The notes under the pieces were generated by a model. That model did not search any database. It worked only from the letters and a program-made list of their open reading frames with translations, and was not told the origin of the DNA. From Chrysogorgia sp. JL179-B06 (Eukaryota > Cnidaria > Anthozoa > Scleralcyonacea > Chrysogorgiidae), in assembly GCA_035772405.1 (NCBI GenBank), contig JAYKKM010000070.1:963001-1027000 (forward strand): DNA of 64,000 nucleotides. The letters run 5' to 3'. The position numbers and the translations under genes were made by a program. Shown in pieces: positions 42,620 through 53,100 of the stretch; position 1 is the first letter of the stretch, and the number at the start of each line of letters is the position of its first letter.

Positions 42620-44051
42620 ATATAAGTCGGTCGCTGTGTTGGAGATACAGGTCGTATAAAACTAAATTGTCGAAAATGTTCATGTGACTCAGCAATGACA
42701 ATTCTTAAATTAAGTTGGTCAGCAACAGCTTGTATAATTAAAGTAATAAACCATCACACCATGTGCCCTGCATAGACATATTATTAAGGTATTGTAACCA
42801 AGAATAGTCTGTATTGCTTTCAATAAATCTCTCTAGATTCTCTTTCATATATGCAATACCAGCAGCTCTAATATCTAAGTGGTGTCCTGGATCACCATGT
42901 AACTGATGTGAGACAGCTCAGAAGAAACAATCACCTGCACCACCAACATCAAATGGGATTATCTCAAATTGTCTTAATCTTTGCTCCAATCGTACATGTG
43001 GTGGTATTGTTATACTAGTTTCATTAGTGCTGTTTTGCATGGGACCTGGGTTTAATTCAATATCTCCAGACATTAAAAGCTTTTTTTTATAATATTGTTG
43101 ATTTGCAAAATTAGAATTTGCACATGGACTGTTGAATGGCACATATGGCAAGGAATATTCAACTATGTCAATGCTTTTCCGAACTTTAACAAAATCAACT
43201 GGTGTAAAATACAAAAAAGTCTTAATAAAAAAATGTTGCATGTTAGTAGGTAACTTGTTCAAAATAGATGATGCAGGGGTCGATGTTTTAAGAACATGTT
43301 TCATTAGTCGTCGATTTTTTTTCTTTCTCATGGCTAATATAATTTTTTTGAGAGGTATTCTAGATGGTTCACAGTCCCGACATCGTTTCATATTTGGCTG
43401 TTTAATTAATTTTCGTACAGATGATCTGTACTGGATTATACAAATATCTGAATTGTACATATCGCAGATACCAGTTAGGTGTACTATGCAAGCATTTATA
43501 TTAGTTTGCTTTTGAACTACAACAGGTTTTGTATATTGTTGTAAGTCACCTTGGCTCACAACATGCCCCTTTTTTCTCTGAAGTCGGAGAGGCATGTCAT
43601 AATGCCTCCGAAGAGGTTGATTTGTCCTCTGAAGAGGGTTCTTTATTCTCCGAAGAGGCTGATTTGCCCTCCAAAGAGAGTTATTCTTTCTTGTAACTTC
43701 TATTCCCTGGTGGGAATTGTTTGTTCCCCGAATGGAATTGTTTGTTCCCCGAAGGGAATTGTTTGTTCCCCAAAGGGAATTGTTTGTTCCCCGAAGGGAA
43801 TGGTTTGTTCCCTGAAGGGAACGGTTCGTTCCCCGAAGGGAATATCTTGAGTTTGATTGCTTTAAACATTTATTCAAGGTATGACAACATTGAGCTGCAT
43901 GTACACATATTTTGTCAACCATGCGGTCACCTTGGCCTAGTTGATTTCTGAGGAAACTAATCGTATTAAACATACCGGTACACAACCTACGAAAACCGCT
44001 GTAGACCACACTTACAAGTTTACTAAAATTCATCTTCAAAAGACTTACCAA
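42620..44051 (-). pseudogene. Helentron first ORF: repeat-rich N-terminus, 2A peptide, OTU protease
   Basis: A 377-residue frame from 44051. Residues about 70-130 are a seven-residue tandem repeat (SLRGTNN type). At 43067-43041 the sequence GDIELNPGP is a 2A-like ribosome-skipping signal, followed at once by Met. The downstream product begins an OTU cysteine-protease domain: FDVGGAGDCFF with the D and C of the catalytic site, then a TGA at 42920-42918. The same frame remains OTU-like beyond it (AVSHQLHGDPGHHLDIRAAG, NMSMQGTWCDG) to about 42.62 kb, so the stop looks like an Arg codon mutated to TGA. OTU domains are known in Helitron/Helentron proteins. Confidence 0.8.
43590..43860. repeat. 21-bp tandem repeats with palindromic TTCCC..GGGAA cores
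   Basis: The DNA encoding the heptapeptide repeats. The unit is TTCCCCGAAGGGAATTGTTTG (about six near-identical copies at 43715-43850), with diverged copies to 43590. Confidence 0.85.
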
Positions 44052-44159
44052 ATTGCGAAGAGTTCTTCTTAGATGTACAATGGCGTCGAAATATGAAAAA
44101 TAATAGCTTCTTCGTCAGACGAAATACAGTGTAAACACGACTACCGTATTAAAGGATGA

Positions 44160-44620
44160 AAAATACATCGTTCAGGGCCCAGGATATTGAAGGATGGACA
44201 GTCACACAGTTAAGCAGCTATGTTTCAAGGGCACAGCTGAGGATTATCCAGCATGGAGCACAACATTTGCAGCGTTTATACAAACGACAGGCCGTTATAC
44301 CAACGTTTATACAAACGTTTATACAAATCGTTACTCGGTAAGGAAGTTATACCAACAGAAATCGCTCCATTAAACGCATGAGAAGCAACAGCCGAACAAA
44401 CAGCAGAATGGGAGGCTAAAGTACAGCAACGAAACAAAGTAATTGAAGAAATTAACGAGCGAAATAATAGCGTTTGGTGTCATATTGCGCTGGCGCTAGA
44501 CAACACAAGCTTGATGTATATTCAACATGATTGTTTGTCCCCAGACGGAACTGGCGATGGCGCGAAAGCATGGGAGGACGCCTTTGCACTTGGCAGTGAC
44601 CGCTGACGCACTAGGAGTTT
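44160..44620 (+). pseudogene. Copia-type Gag fragment
   Basis: Plus-strand pieces read EDYPAWSTTFAAFIQTTG, then EATAEQTAEWEAKVQQRNKV and WCHIALALDNTSLMYIQHDC. This matches the N-terminal Gag pattern of Ty1/Copia elements (YPAWS..., later H-x-C-x-S-x-D-G-x-A-x-x-A-W). A stop in the middle (TGA near 44381) and frame changes show decay. No pol domain follows. Confidence 0.5.
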
Positions 44621-44774
44621 TTCAGGTGAGATTGATTTTTCAGACCTTTGAACTTATGGTCAACATATGTTTAGAAATGGCAAATCTGATAGACAGAATT
44701 TGTTAATGCATGACATTAAGATTTATTTCCCAATTTCTCTTTAGATTTTACTACGACATAAAACCTGTGCCATA

Positions 44775-44900
44775 GACGCTCAATGCCAAGACGGCACAAC
44801 GGCGCTGATTTATGCTGCACGATTTACGACCCATGACATGGTGAAAAGTCTTATCGTCTGGGGCTAAAGTAAGTAAATCTAACTGATAATCAAGGTAAGA
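44775..44900 (+). pseudogene. Ankyrin-repeat fragment
   Basis: Reads DGTTALIYAARFTTHDMVKS then LTDNQG, the ankyrin consensus (G-x-T-A-L-x-x-A-A). The acceptor-like CTTTAG precedes it near 44740. Stops (TAA) occur inside, so it is a broken exon or a copied piece of a host ankyrin gene. Confidence 0.45.
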
Positions 44901-44964
44901 AATTCCAATATAGCGTCCTTCGATATTTTGATGGATAACACATGGAACTCTTTCAACGTAAATA

Positions 44965-45092
44965 TTAGTCTGGTGTTCTAATTTATGGTGTTTTGTTCTA
45001 ATTTATGGTGTTTGGTTTTAATTTATTGTGTTTGATTTGATTTATGGTGTTCTGTTCTAATTTATGGTGCGTTGTTCTAATTTATGGTGTTT
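44965..45092. repeat. Tandem repeat, TGTTCTAATTTATGGTGTT unit
   Basis: About six imperfect copies of a ~19-bp unit (GTTCTAATTTATGGTGT) in a row. The last copy supplies the ATG of the next ORF. Confidence 0.85.
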
Positions 45093-45644
45093 TTTATTAT
45101 TGCCCTAAGAAAGTATAAACATGCTACAGGCCATAAATCCCCACCTACCACCGTTAAAAAACGAGTATTGAAGAAAAAGAAACCCCTTATTACACTCAAT
45201 TTTTACGACGACGACGACAACGATGTTCAAGCCGAAAAGATTAAGAAAATTAGAAAAAAAGTAGAAAGTGATGATGAGGTTTGTTTACCAAAAATTTTAA
45301 ACCCAACAATACTTTCAAAAAAATTTTCTTATCGTTTTAAATGTTGTAAAAATATACAAGATACATTATGTTTACATGGTAATACTATAAATAAAGAGTT
45401 AGCATGTAAAAATATAGAAGTAGATTTTATGGGGATATTACATGATAAAGAACTATACTTATATTATTTCTTTATTTTAGAAATGAATAAAAAGAAAAAA
45501 ACTAAATTTTCTGCTGACTTTATTGAACAAAAGGTACGCATAGCGTACATGTATCTGGGCAAACCCAATCTCGTATCCAGAGCCAAGCATCTCCGGGCAC
45601 GCGGGAACGATTACAAAATATTTAACCTAATAGTGAACAAGTAA
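45084..45644 (+). CDS. AT-rich Lys-rich ORF of unknown type
   Basis: 186 residues. Basic N-terminus (VKKRVLKKKKPLITLNFY), an acidic run DDDDND, and a second half LACKNIEVDFMGILHDKELY then YYFFILEMNKKKKTKFSADF. Codon use is strongly AT-biased (Lys AAA/AAG, Asn AAT, Phe TTT), unlike the neighbours but like the second PolB at 59.4-63.8 kb. It could therefore be a stray gene of that AT-rich virus-like lineage. No known domain seen. The real start is uncertain because the ATG lies in a tandem repeat. Confidence 0.4.
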   Translation: MVFFIIALRKYKHATGHKSPPTTVKKRVLKKKKPLITLNFYDDDDNDVQAEKIKKIRKKVESDDEVCLPKILNPTILSKKFSYRFKCCKNIQDTLCLHGNTINKELACKNIEVDFMGILHDKELYLYYFFILEMNKKKKTKFSADFIEQKVRIAYMYLGKPNLVSRAKHLRARGNDYKIFNLIVNK

Positions 45645-45756
45645 GAGAATAATACACCAGATTATTAGTATTTGACTATTAATATATCTCTCTTTAAATG
45701 TTTTCAAATTGAAATACTGTATATCGCCCCAGGTGTTACTGAGTAGACTGCTAGTT

Positions 45757-46350
45757 ATGGAAGCCGAGGAGGCTCACTCATCGAAATAAAACTCTGTTTG
45801 GCAAAAGATAAATACTGTTTGGCGAAATGAAACTCTTTTGGAGAAAGTAAAGCACTGTTTAGCGAAAGATAAACTGTGTTTGGCGAAAGATAAACACTGT
45901 TTGGCGAAAGATAAACACTGTTTGGCGAAAGTAAACTCTATTTAGCGAAAATAAAACACTGTTTGGCGAAAGATAAACACTGTTTGGCGAAAGACTGAAA
46001 AACTCGGTTTGGCAAAAGAAAACGCATAATGCCGTTTGGCGAAAGATAAATAGCGTTTGGCGAAAGCAAAAGCATAATGACGTTTGGCGAATGATAAACA
46101 GCGTTTGGCGAAAGCATAATGGCGTTTGGCGAAAGCAAAAGCATAATGGCGTTTGGCGAAAGATAAACAGCGTTTGGCGAAAGATAAACAGCGTTTGGCG
46201 AAAGCAAAAGCATAATGACGTTTGGCGAAAGAAAAACAGCGTTTGGCGAATGATAAACAGCGTTTGGCGAAAGCAAAAGCATAATGGCGTTTGGCGAAAG
46301 ATAAATAGCGTTTGGCGAAAAGATAAATGGAGTTTGTCGTGGCGAAAGAA
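45757..46350. repeat. Left terminal array, TTTGGCGAAA units
   Basis: More than 20 copies of a 20-27-bp unit, core GTTTGGCGAAAG. Spacers are mainly ATAAACACT (outer part) or CAAAAGCATAATGGC (inner part). Long chance ORFs across it are repeat artefacts. Confidence 0.95.
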
Positions 46351-46464
46351 AAATAATTATATAAATGTTGCGTGGTGATTGCGTGTCATGGAATATTACC
46401 CGATTTTCGGTCCCAGTATTGAACTAGCTATATAGAGCTATATAATACTGCATCCTCACTGCAT
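46351..46464. other. Short spacer with GAGCTATATAG motifs
   Basis: Contains CTATATAGAGCTATATAA; the similar GAGCTATATAG recurs after the MITE at about 47040. Confidence 0.4.
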
Positions 46465-47024
46465 CCTCTCGTCTAGAATTCACGATTATCCTTTATTGTC
46501 AAATGGCCTTGAATTCATGATAATCATGAATCCAGCACTTAGCCTGTGAAGCAGGCGCTGTTAAAATAAAAAATGGCGGCCTCCGATTTGAAATTTTAAA
46601 CTTACCATAAATAACAGCGTTTATAACCCTTCCAACATGGAATTCAGTAAAAACCTACACACTACCATGGAACCCATGTAATTCATTAAACATAGAATTC
46701 AGTAAAAACCTATGTACTCCTATGAAACCGATGGAATTGACGAATAACCGATGTATTAAATTCAGTCATAGTGAGTCATTGTTAACCGACGTAATTTCTC
46801 AAACAAAGATCCAGAACTAACCCTAAACTAACCCTAACCTTTCAAGCGTGGAATTCATTGCTAACCCGTGGAATTCAGTGCTAACCCGTGGAATTCAGTG
46901 CTAACCCGTTGAATTCATTGCTAACCCGAGGAATATCCAGATTCACGATTATCGTGAATCCACGATTATCGTGAATCCTAAGTCATTTGACATTTGAGGA
47001 TAATCGTGAATCTTAGGTGAGAGG
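46465..47024. mobile_element. MITE with CGATTATC-type inverted repeats
   Basis: The left end CCTCTCGTCTAGAATTCACG is inverted at the right end (CCTCTCACCTAAGATTCACG on the minus strand). Inside each end are ATTCACGATTATC and TGTCAAATG blocks. Near 46942-46978 two ATTCACGATTATCGTGAAT palindromes stand side by side. The interior holds four to five copies of GGAATTCAGTGCTAACCCGT. No target duplication is evident. Confidence 0.65.
46841..46930. repeat. 20-bp tandem repeat inside the MITE
   Basis: Unit GTGGAATTCAGTGCTAACCC, about four copies. Confidence 0.85.
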
Positions 47025-47180
47025 ACATGTTGAATACTGAGCTATATAGTCTCGTTACCGCTGACCACACGCCGGAGTCTTCTGCGTCGACCTCGTGTTC
47101 AAGAGTTGGGTTTGACAATTGACTTTGATACTTTCATTTGATAATTGATTCATTTTAATAAACTGGACTTAGTGTTTGAT

Positions 47181-50100
47181 ATGACAACAGGTAAGTTACT
47201 GAATAAGTCTCGTTCTCATTAGCCAGTATAAATTATTCTGTATAAATTAATTTAATTTTTATTAAAATTCTAAAATAAAATTTTTATTAATTTTTCTAAC
47301 AATACAATTTATTTTAATGGCGTTGTTTTTTTATAGATCACAATAAAATTTGCAGAGGCAAATGCACTCAGTGTACGTGCTTGTCTTATAAGTTGAAGCC
47401 ACTGTCAAACACATGTGCGGAATGTGAACATGTGTCATCCAAACACGTAAGTTTCTTTGTAAACCTCGGACTCTTAATAGTTAATACGTATTTGGGATAT
47501 ATAACATTTCTTATAATAGAAAAAATATTATCACGTAAACACATTGTCATGCATTCACATTGAAAGATATGACATCCCCTGTCACTGTCAGATGAGGTCA
47601 TGAGGATGACCTAGAATGCATAATGTATGCCCAATATATATCATATTAAGCCACATGATTAGCGTCTTTTTTCTAAATTTTTAGGGTAGGGGGAGGTTTT
47701 TATATTTTTATTTGCACCTATACAATTCGCCTAAAATTTACATGTTGATGATGATGTATTTTTTAAAGGGTATTTAAATATAAAAAAACATGAGCTTGAT
47801 GCCACAACAAAATTAGGTTTGTCATGAAGTATATCACACCCCTGCGCTAGTCAACCGCTGACAAATGTAACACGGGCAGCTCTAAATGTTGGTTTATTTA
47901 TATTAAAAAGTTGGACAAATTCTTTTGGAATAGAAGATTTCTAGGGTATTTATATTAATAAAAATATAGTTGGGTCGGTAGTTTTTTCACTGGTCGGGCT
48001 GGGACGCTAACCAAGTTATTATTTTTATTTGGCCTTACACATCTTTTTTTATTAAGGAGTTAAAAGTTGGCTGCTTGGGCAATGGTGGGTGTTCCTGCAA
48101 AGTATTTGTATTTGTTACAGGAACATCTGATTGTTATAGTTGTGGTCACGATGCGAAAATCCATATTGGACTGAAAAGAACATGTATGAATTTACTAATA
48201 AATAAAATAATTGCCCTGCTTGTCACACCTTTGTCATACATGAAAGTGCCAGAGTATGTTGGTTAGCCTGCAAGGAGGCTGTACGTGTAGATTTACAATG
48301 TCAGCCAAAGCTGATTTCATAAAAACTGGAACGGTTTTGAGACTGTATTATGGAGGCTGAGTATGTAGGTCAACTCTAGAGTAGTCTTGTTAAACAAAAT
48401 AATATATTATTTTGATACTGACCTACATGTGTCTGCCAATGTTTCAAAAATGTTATCCTCCATAAACGGCTTCATACAATTACAAGGTTGACCTTATGGA
48501 TGTAGTATTCTAGTCTTGTATAATAATTCATAGTGTTCACTGGTCAAGTGTGATTAATTTCCTGTGTAATTACCTTTACCGTTTTATTTCTATACAGGTC
48601 TAAATTTGCCATCACCAAGTACTACAAATCCCACCGCAATTAACAGTTAGTATAATTTAAATCAATAAAAATAATGTTAATAGATGTCAGTATCACAGTA
48701 TATATATTATTATTAACTTTAGAAATCTCAATGTATAGAGATTCCATTTGAGATGAATACATTAATTGTAATTATTGGTGGGATGTACCAATACCCTCTT
48801 CCTGCCTAAACTGCTTTTGTAGTACATATTTTTTATTACAAACTCAGTTAAAATTCTAATTCTGTGTTTTAACTCTTTCCCTACGGCTGAAAAACATCAA
48901 AAATTGAACGACCACGTTGTTCTATTGATATCTCTTGAAATAACCATAACTGTTGCGAAAGCTATACATTTTCTGGAAGCCCAATAAACCGGCTTTTACT
49001 TGTTCTTTTAAATTTCCCGAACAAACACATTATGTTGGTTGAAAAATTTACATTTTTCCAGAAAAGGCCATCTTGCACGCCCGCATAGCATCTTGAAAAC
49101 TCAAAATGCCACCAATCGCAGAGTTGTTTATGAAATCAAATCAAACTTGGCGTGTGCGTGGATTTCATGTTCCTGGCGCTTGTCGAATTTCAATTTTTAA
49201 TCTTGCGTTACCGTGTGCCGTGTTTTTCGATTGACGACTTTGCGGGTCATCAACGACCCATTTTAACTGCGCCCGTAGGGAAAGAGTTAATGTCACAGAT
49301 TTTAGGGATCTTGTTGAAATAAACAAAAAAAAAAGAACACAATATGTTGAAGCAATTTCCCCCAAGAATGCTAAATTTGCAAAACCAAAGAAAATAGAAG
49401 CAAATGGTGCAAAGTTCAGAAGGGTTAGTATTATTCTGCATCTATATAATTATACTGTAATTTTTATATCCACCAACACACACGTGTATATGAGCAGGCT
49501 AGGACTGGCCGTTGTGCCATCTTGTGCCAGAACAATGGCCAGCCATTGTGCTGCCACAAAGTGCCATTGTTCTAGCACAAGATGGCACAATGGCCAGTCC
49601 AAGCCTGTATATGAGTACATGATTATCTTATGTAATCCAAACACGGAGAAGTTTGTTGAAAAATGAGGTGACAGCCAAGTGTATGTCATCATGGCTTATC
49701 AAAAGAATCAGTATTTAAAGAGAAATTTGAAGTCAAAGTTGTTATTCATTTATCACATTTCCAAATAACCGTCTTGGCATATATTTTGATAATAAACATT
49801 TATTAAACATTACTTTTAATCTCATTATGATTCGCCTATATTCTATACATAAAAAATTATACATGTAGAATTGATATATAATTCAGAATTTAAAAGAAAA
49901 TAATTATTTTATACTGTTATTCTACACAATAAAGATACAATTAAAACGGCAGCGTTATCAGTCATCAAAAAAGGTTTTCGCTCCTGTTGGGGACCAACGA
50001 CAGGTAATTAATGGCTTGCTTGCACAAAAGTAATATACTAACGTTGTAAATGCTGTTATCTTAAAATTAATAATTTATCTCCAATAGGTTGTTTTCAATA

Positions 50101-53100
50101 AGGTAACAACAAAAGAAAATGTCATAAGGGCATGTGCAGAGGAGTTCCTGCAGATCAAAGATGATGCAAACTTTGATTGCATAATGCAATCAAAAGGGCT
50201 GGAGCTATTTTTGCTGGATGGGAAGGGTGTAGTCACAGATGACACGTATACAAACAACAAAACTACGTTCAACTTCTGTTATACTGAGGTGAGAAATTGC
50301 AGGAACCATTCTTTATATAGGTCGACCGTTTTTTAGCATCACCGAAAAGCTATAAAATTTATATATATTATATGGTTAAACTTTAGTGCACGTACAAGAG
50401 AAACTCAAAAACACTTGCAAGTGTCAATGAAATTTCAGAAATTATCATGTATGTGTTAGATTCAAGCTTTGGCAAATGGTAGGGGGGGCAAACGAAGTTT
50501 CACTCCCATTTATAGGGGGGGTCAAAAAAGTTTTACTCTGGGGAACGGGGGGGCAAAAAAAACCTAGGAAACTCAGCGTTTCCAGAGGAACAACGGGACA
50601 TTTGGACACCCCAAAGCCAAGACCCTGGCAATGGCACTGCATACACGTCACTCTATTCATACTCATGATACACGCCACCTACTCCATTCATTTCGCACCT
50701 CTCCCATACAATAGTATGGATACATGTTTTTCTAGGTATTATACACATCATCCAATTCGTACACCGATTGTCAACGCATTCTATACATACCATAATCAAC
50801 ACCGGTGTAGGTCCCATTACATATCTTTTTATCAAAATACAACAGCTGAGCATCATCGAGAATAATGTCACACTATGTTTCACACATGTTTCAAAAGTGG
50901 AATGTAAACTGACAACCATATTGAACAAAATGAAATAGCTTATTCTCCATAGTATGATTTTTCTTTCATGAACAAAGTGGGACTGAGTGATTTGAGGGGG
51001 GGGGGGGCAGAAAAGTTTTTACTTTGGGCAAGGGGGGTCCTGAAAGTTGTTTTTTTTGGTTTTTTTTAATAAACTTTATTGGGTCAACTACAAAATTATT
51101 TGTTTACAAAAATTCAGAACAAAAGAGAAAATAATAACAAGAAAATACAACAAGAATACAAAAAAAGTAGTTACCCAATCAGACGGGGTGCGAACGAGTA
51201 CCCATGCGAGGCACCTCTCCGACAGTAGTTTACCCATTCGCGTTCCTGTGACAGGGACAGTCCCTTGCGATTGACCAGGTACAGGTCCTATCCACGTCAA
51301 ATACAGAGAGCAAAAGTGCTGAGTAATGGCGGGAAAGGAAACTCTTAAATATAGTTACACTGGAGAAACTAATAGGTGGAGCTACTTTACAAACACTGTT
51401 CCACAACTTTGCAATGCGGTTAAAGTAAGAGGCCTGATACGTACTAGTTTTACAAGATGGGGTTTTTAGCATGAGAGTAGGATTAAGACTAAGTCGTGTT
51501 CGGTCGTGAGTAACAAAGGAAACGTAGTTGTGCACATTTAAATCGGAAATACCATAAAGAGCTTTATAAAAGAAAATCAAGTCTTTGATTTCTCGATTGT
51601 AACATAGAGGTAACAGTTCAAGAGCAGATAATCGTTCCCTGTACGAGGATTCTCCTATCCTGACTTTTAGCATCCATCTTGTGGCCCGCCTCTGTCCGCG
51701 TTCTAGTTTGCCGGCAATTTTGAGGGGGGCCGAAAAAGTTTTCAACTATTATTTTTCCCATTTTCCAAACCCCCGCTCCTCATAAATAATGACCACTCCC
51801 TTATACATAATTAGATTATTTTCAATCCCATGCACTGTAAGTACAAGATAAATATCCATTGTATGTTGGTCCCCAATAATTTATTTGTTTTTCAGCGATC
51901 TGAGCAATCCTTTGGGGACATCGGCAACGATTCAAATGAATATGCAGTTTCAAGGTAAAAACCCAACAAAATATATAACTTGTAGCTCTTGTTTTTCACT
52001 ATCTATTACAATTAACCATTGTTACAATTAACATTGAACATTTGTACCTATATAATTATTATGAATATTGAATTGTATATCTTTCTTACCAGAAATCCGA
52101 GTTCCTCTATAACGTTGCTGACCGATGAAGAAACAGCAACAGGTATTTAATTTCTGATGTTATCAGCCATTGACATTGTATGACATATTTTATGTATTAC
52201 AGGAAACATGACATTAGAAGATGTATTTTCCTGTGGCAAATCAATTGCATATACCAGTCCAAAGCATGAAGGTAAGCTGCATGTATACTTTAATGTTATT
52301 TGTGACTATCGTTCATTTTGTTTGTTGCATTCCAGGAGAGGTGTTTAATATCTCAACATTTAGCACCAACAAAAAGGAATGGCAATATCTTGGTGAAATG
52401 AGATTGAAGATTGGGGAGGATATTGCAGAAGGCGGGATGAGGAAGCAATGAAAGCAAAGATAATTAAGGGAAATGACCACATCCTTTTACGGCAGTTTAG
52501 AGTTGGCAACAATATTGTGGCCAAATGCTACCTTGAGAATGTATGCACTGCAGCTCTTGCAAAGGGGCGCTCAATTCTTTCAATTGCTCGTAAGGTAATT
52601 AACTGCTAGTGTATGACTATTGTCTGTGAATCAATTTGTATGATGCTGGAGAGCACACACAGTGCAAAATTAGCATGTTATGCCTTTTAGAGCAACGTAT
52701 TAACTTGGCCAAGCCCATTTAAGCATATTTTACTGCAATAGTTCCGTAAATGTATTTAATAATTAAAACATGTCTGATGTTAGTTTGTGTTCCTTGAAAT
52801 CGTGTTCAATCTCAAATATTCATGATATGAAGCATATATAAATTTTTTTAGGAAATCCAGACACAAATGGTTGTGCGAGATATAGCGAATGAATTTGGCA
52901 AAGCACATGCAGGAAAAATTGAACAATTTCCGAGGTAACTGGGTTCTTTCATGTTTAAATACTGGTCAGTCATTTAGTAATAATCAATATTGTACAAATT
53001 GAAATACACATGCATTAACAATCACTGCATTAACAATCACCTGGATGATTTAGGCATTTCATGCATGTATGATGAACCATTCATGGCTTTCAATGCCATA

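Larger units (their letters stand above)
20752..44051 (-). mobile_element. Helentron (Rep/helicase/EEP Helitron) interrupted by a Polinton
   Basis: Read on the minus strand from 44051 to 20752 the parts come in Helentron order: ORF with OTU protease, Helitron-like N domain and HUH Rep, PIF1-type helicase, and endonuclease/exonuclease/phosphatase domain. The stretch 24338-40780 is a foreign Polinton, so the Helentron coding part is about 6.9 kb. Helentrons are rolling-circle DNA transposons; Rep nicks and joins single strands and the helicase unwinds the donor. Frameshifts and stops in every section show the copy is dead. True termini were not located, so the coordinates are the coding extent only. 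Confidence 0.85.

Noticed and set aside
43551..43951. Plus-strand ORFs with FPEGNCLFPEG repeats
   Set aside because: They are the reverse reading of the Helentron repeat region, whose minus frame is longer and continues into the 2A/OTU part.
45757..46350. CRISPR-like array
   Set aside because: The repeats have repeated, not unique, spacers, the genome is eukaryotic, and the array is mirrored as a transposon end.
45938..46378. Overlapping long ORFs on both strands (LLLSPNAVYLSPNA and VWRKINSVWRK types)
   Set aside because: They are translations of the terminal repeat array; both strands are open only because the unit lacks stops in some frames.
47386..47601. Minus-strand ORF over the first zinc-type exon
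   Set aside because: The plus strand has a clear acceptor, Cys pattern and GTAAGT donor.
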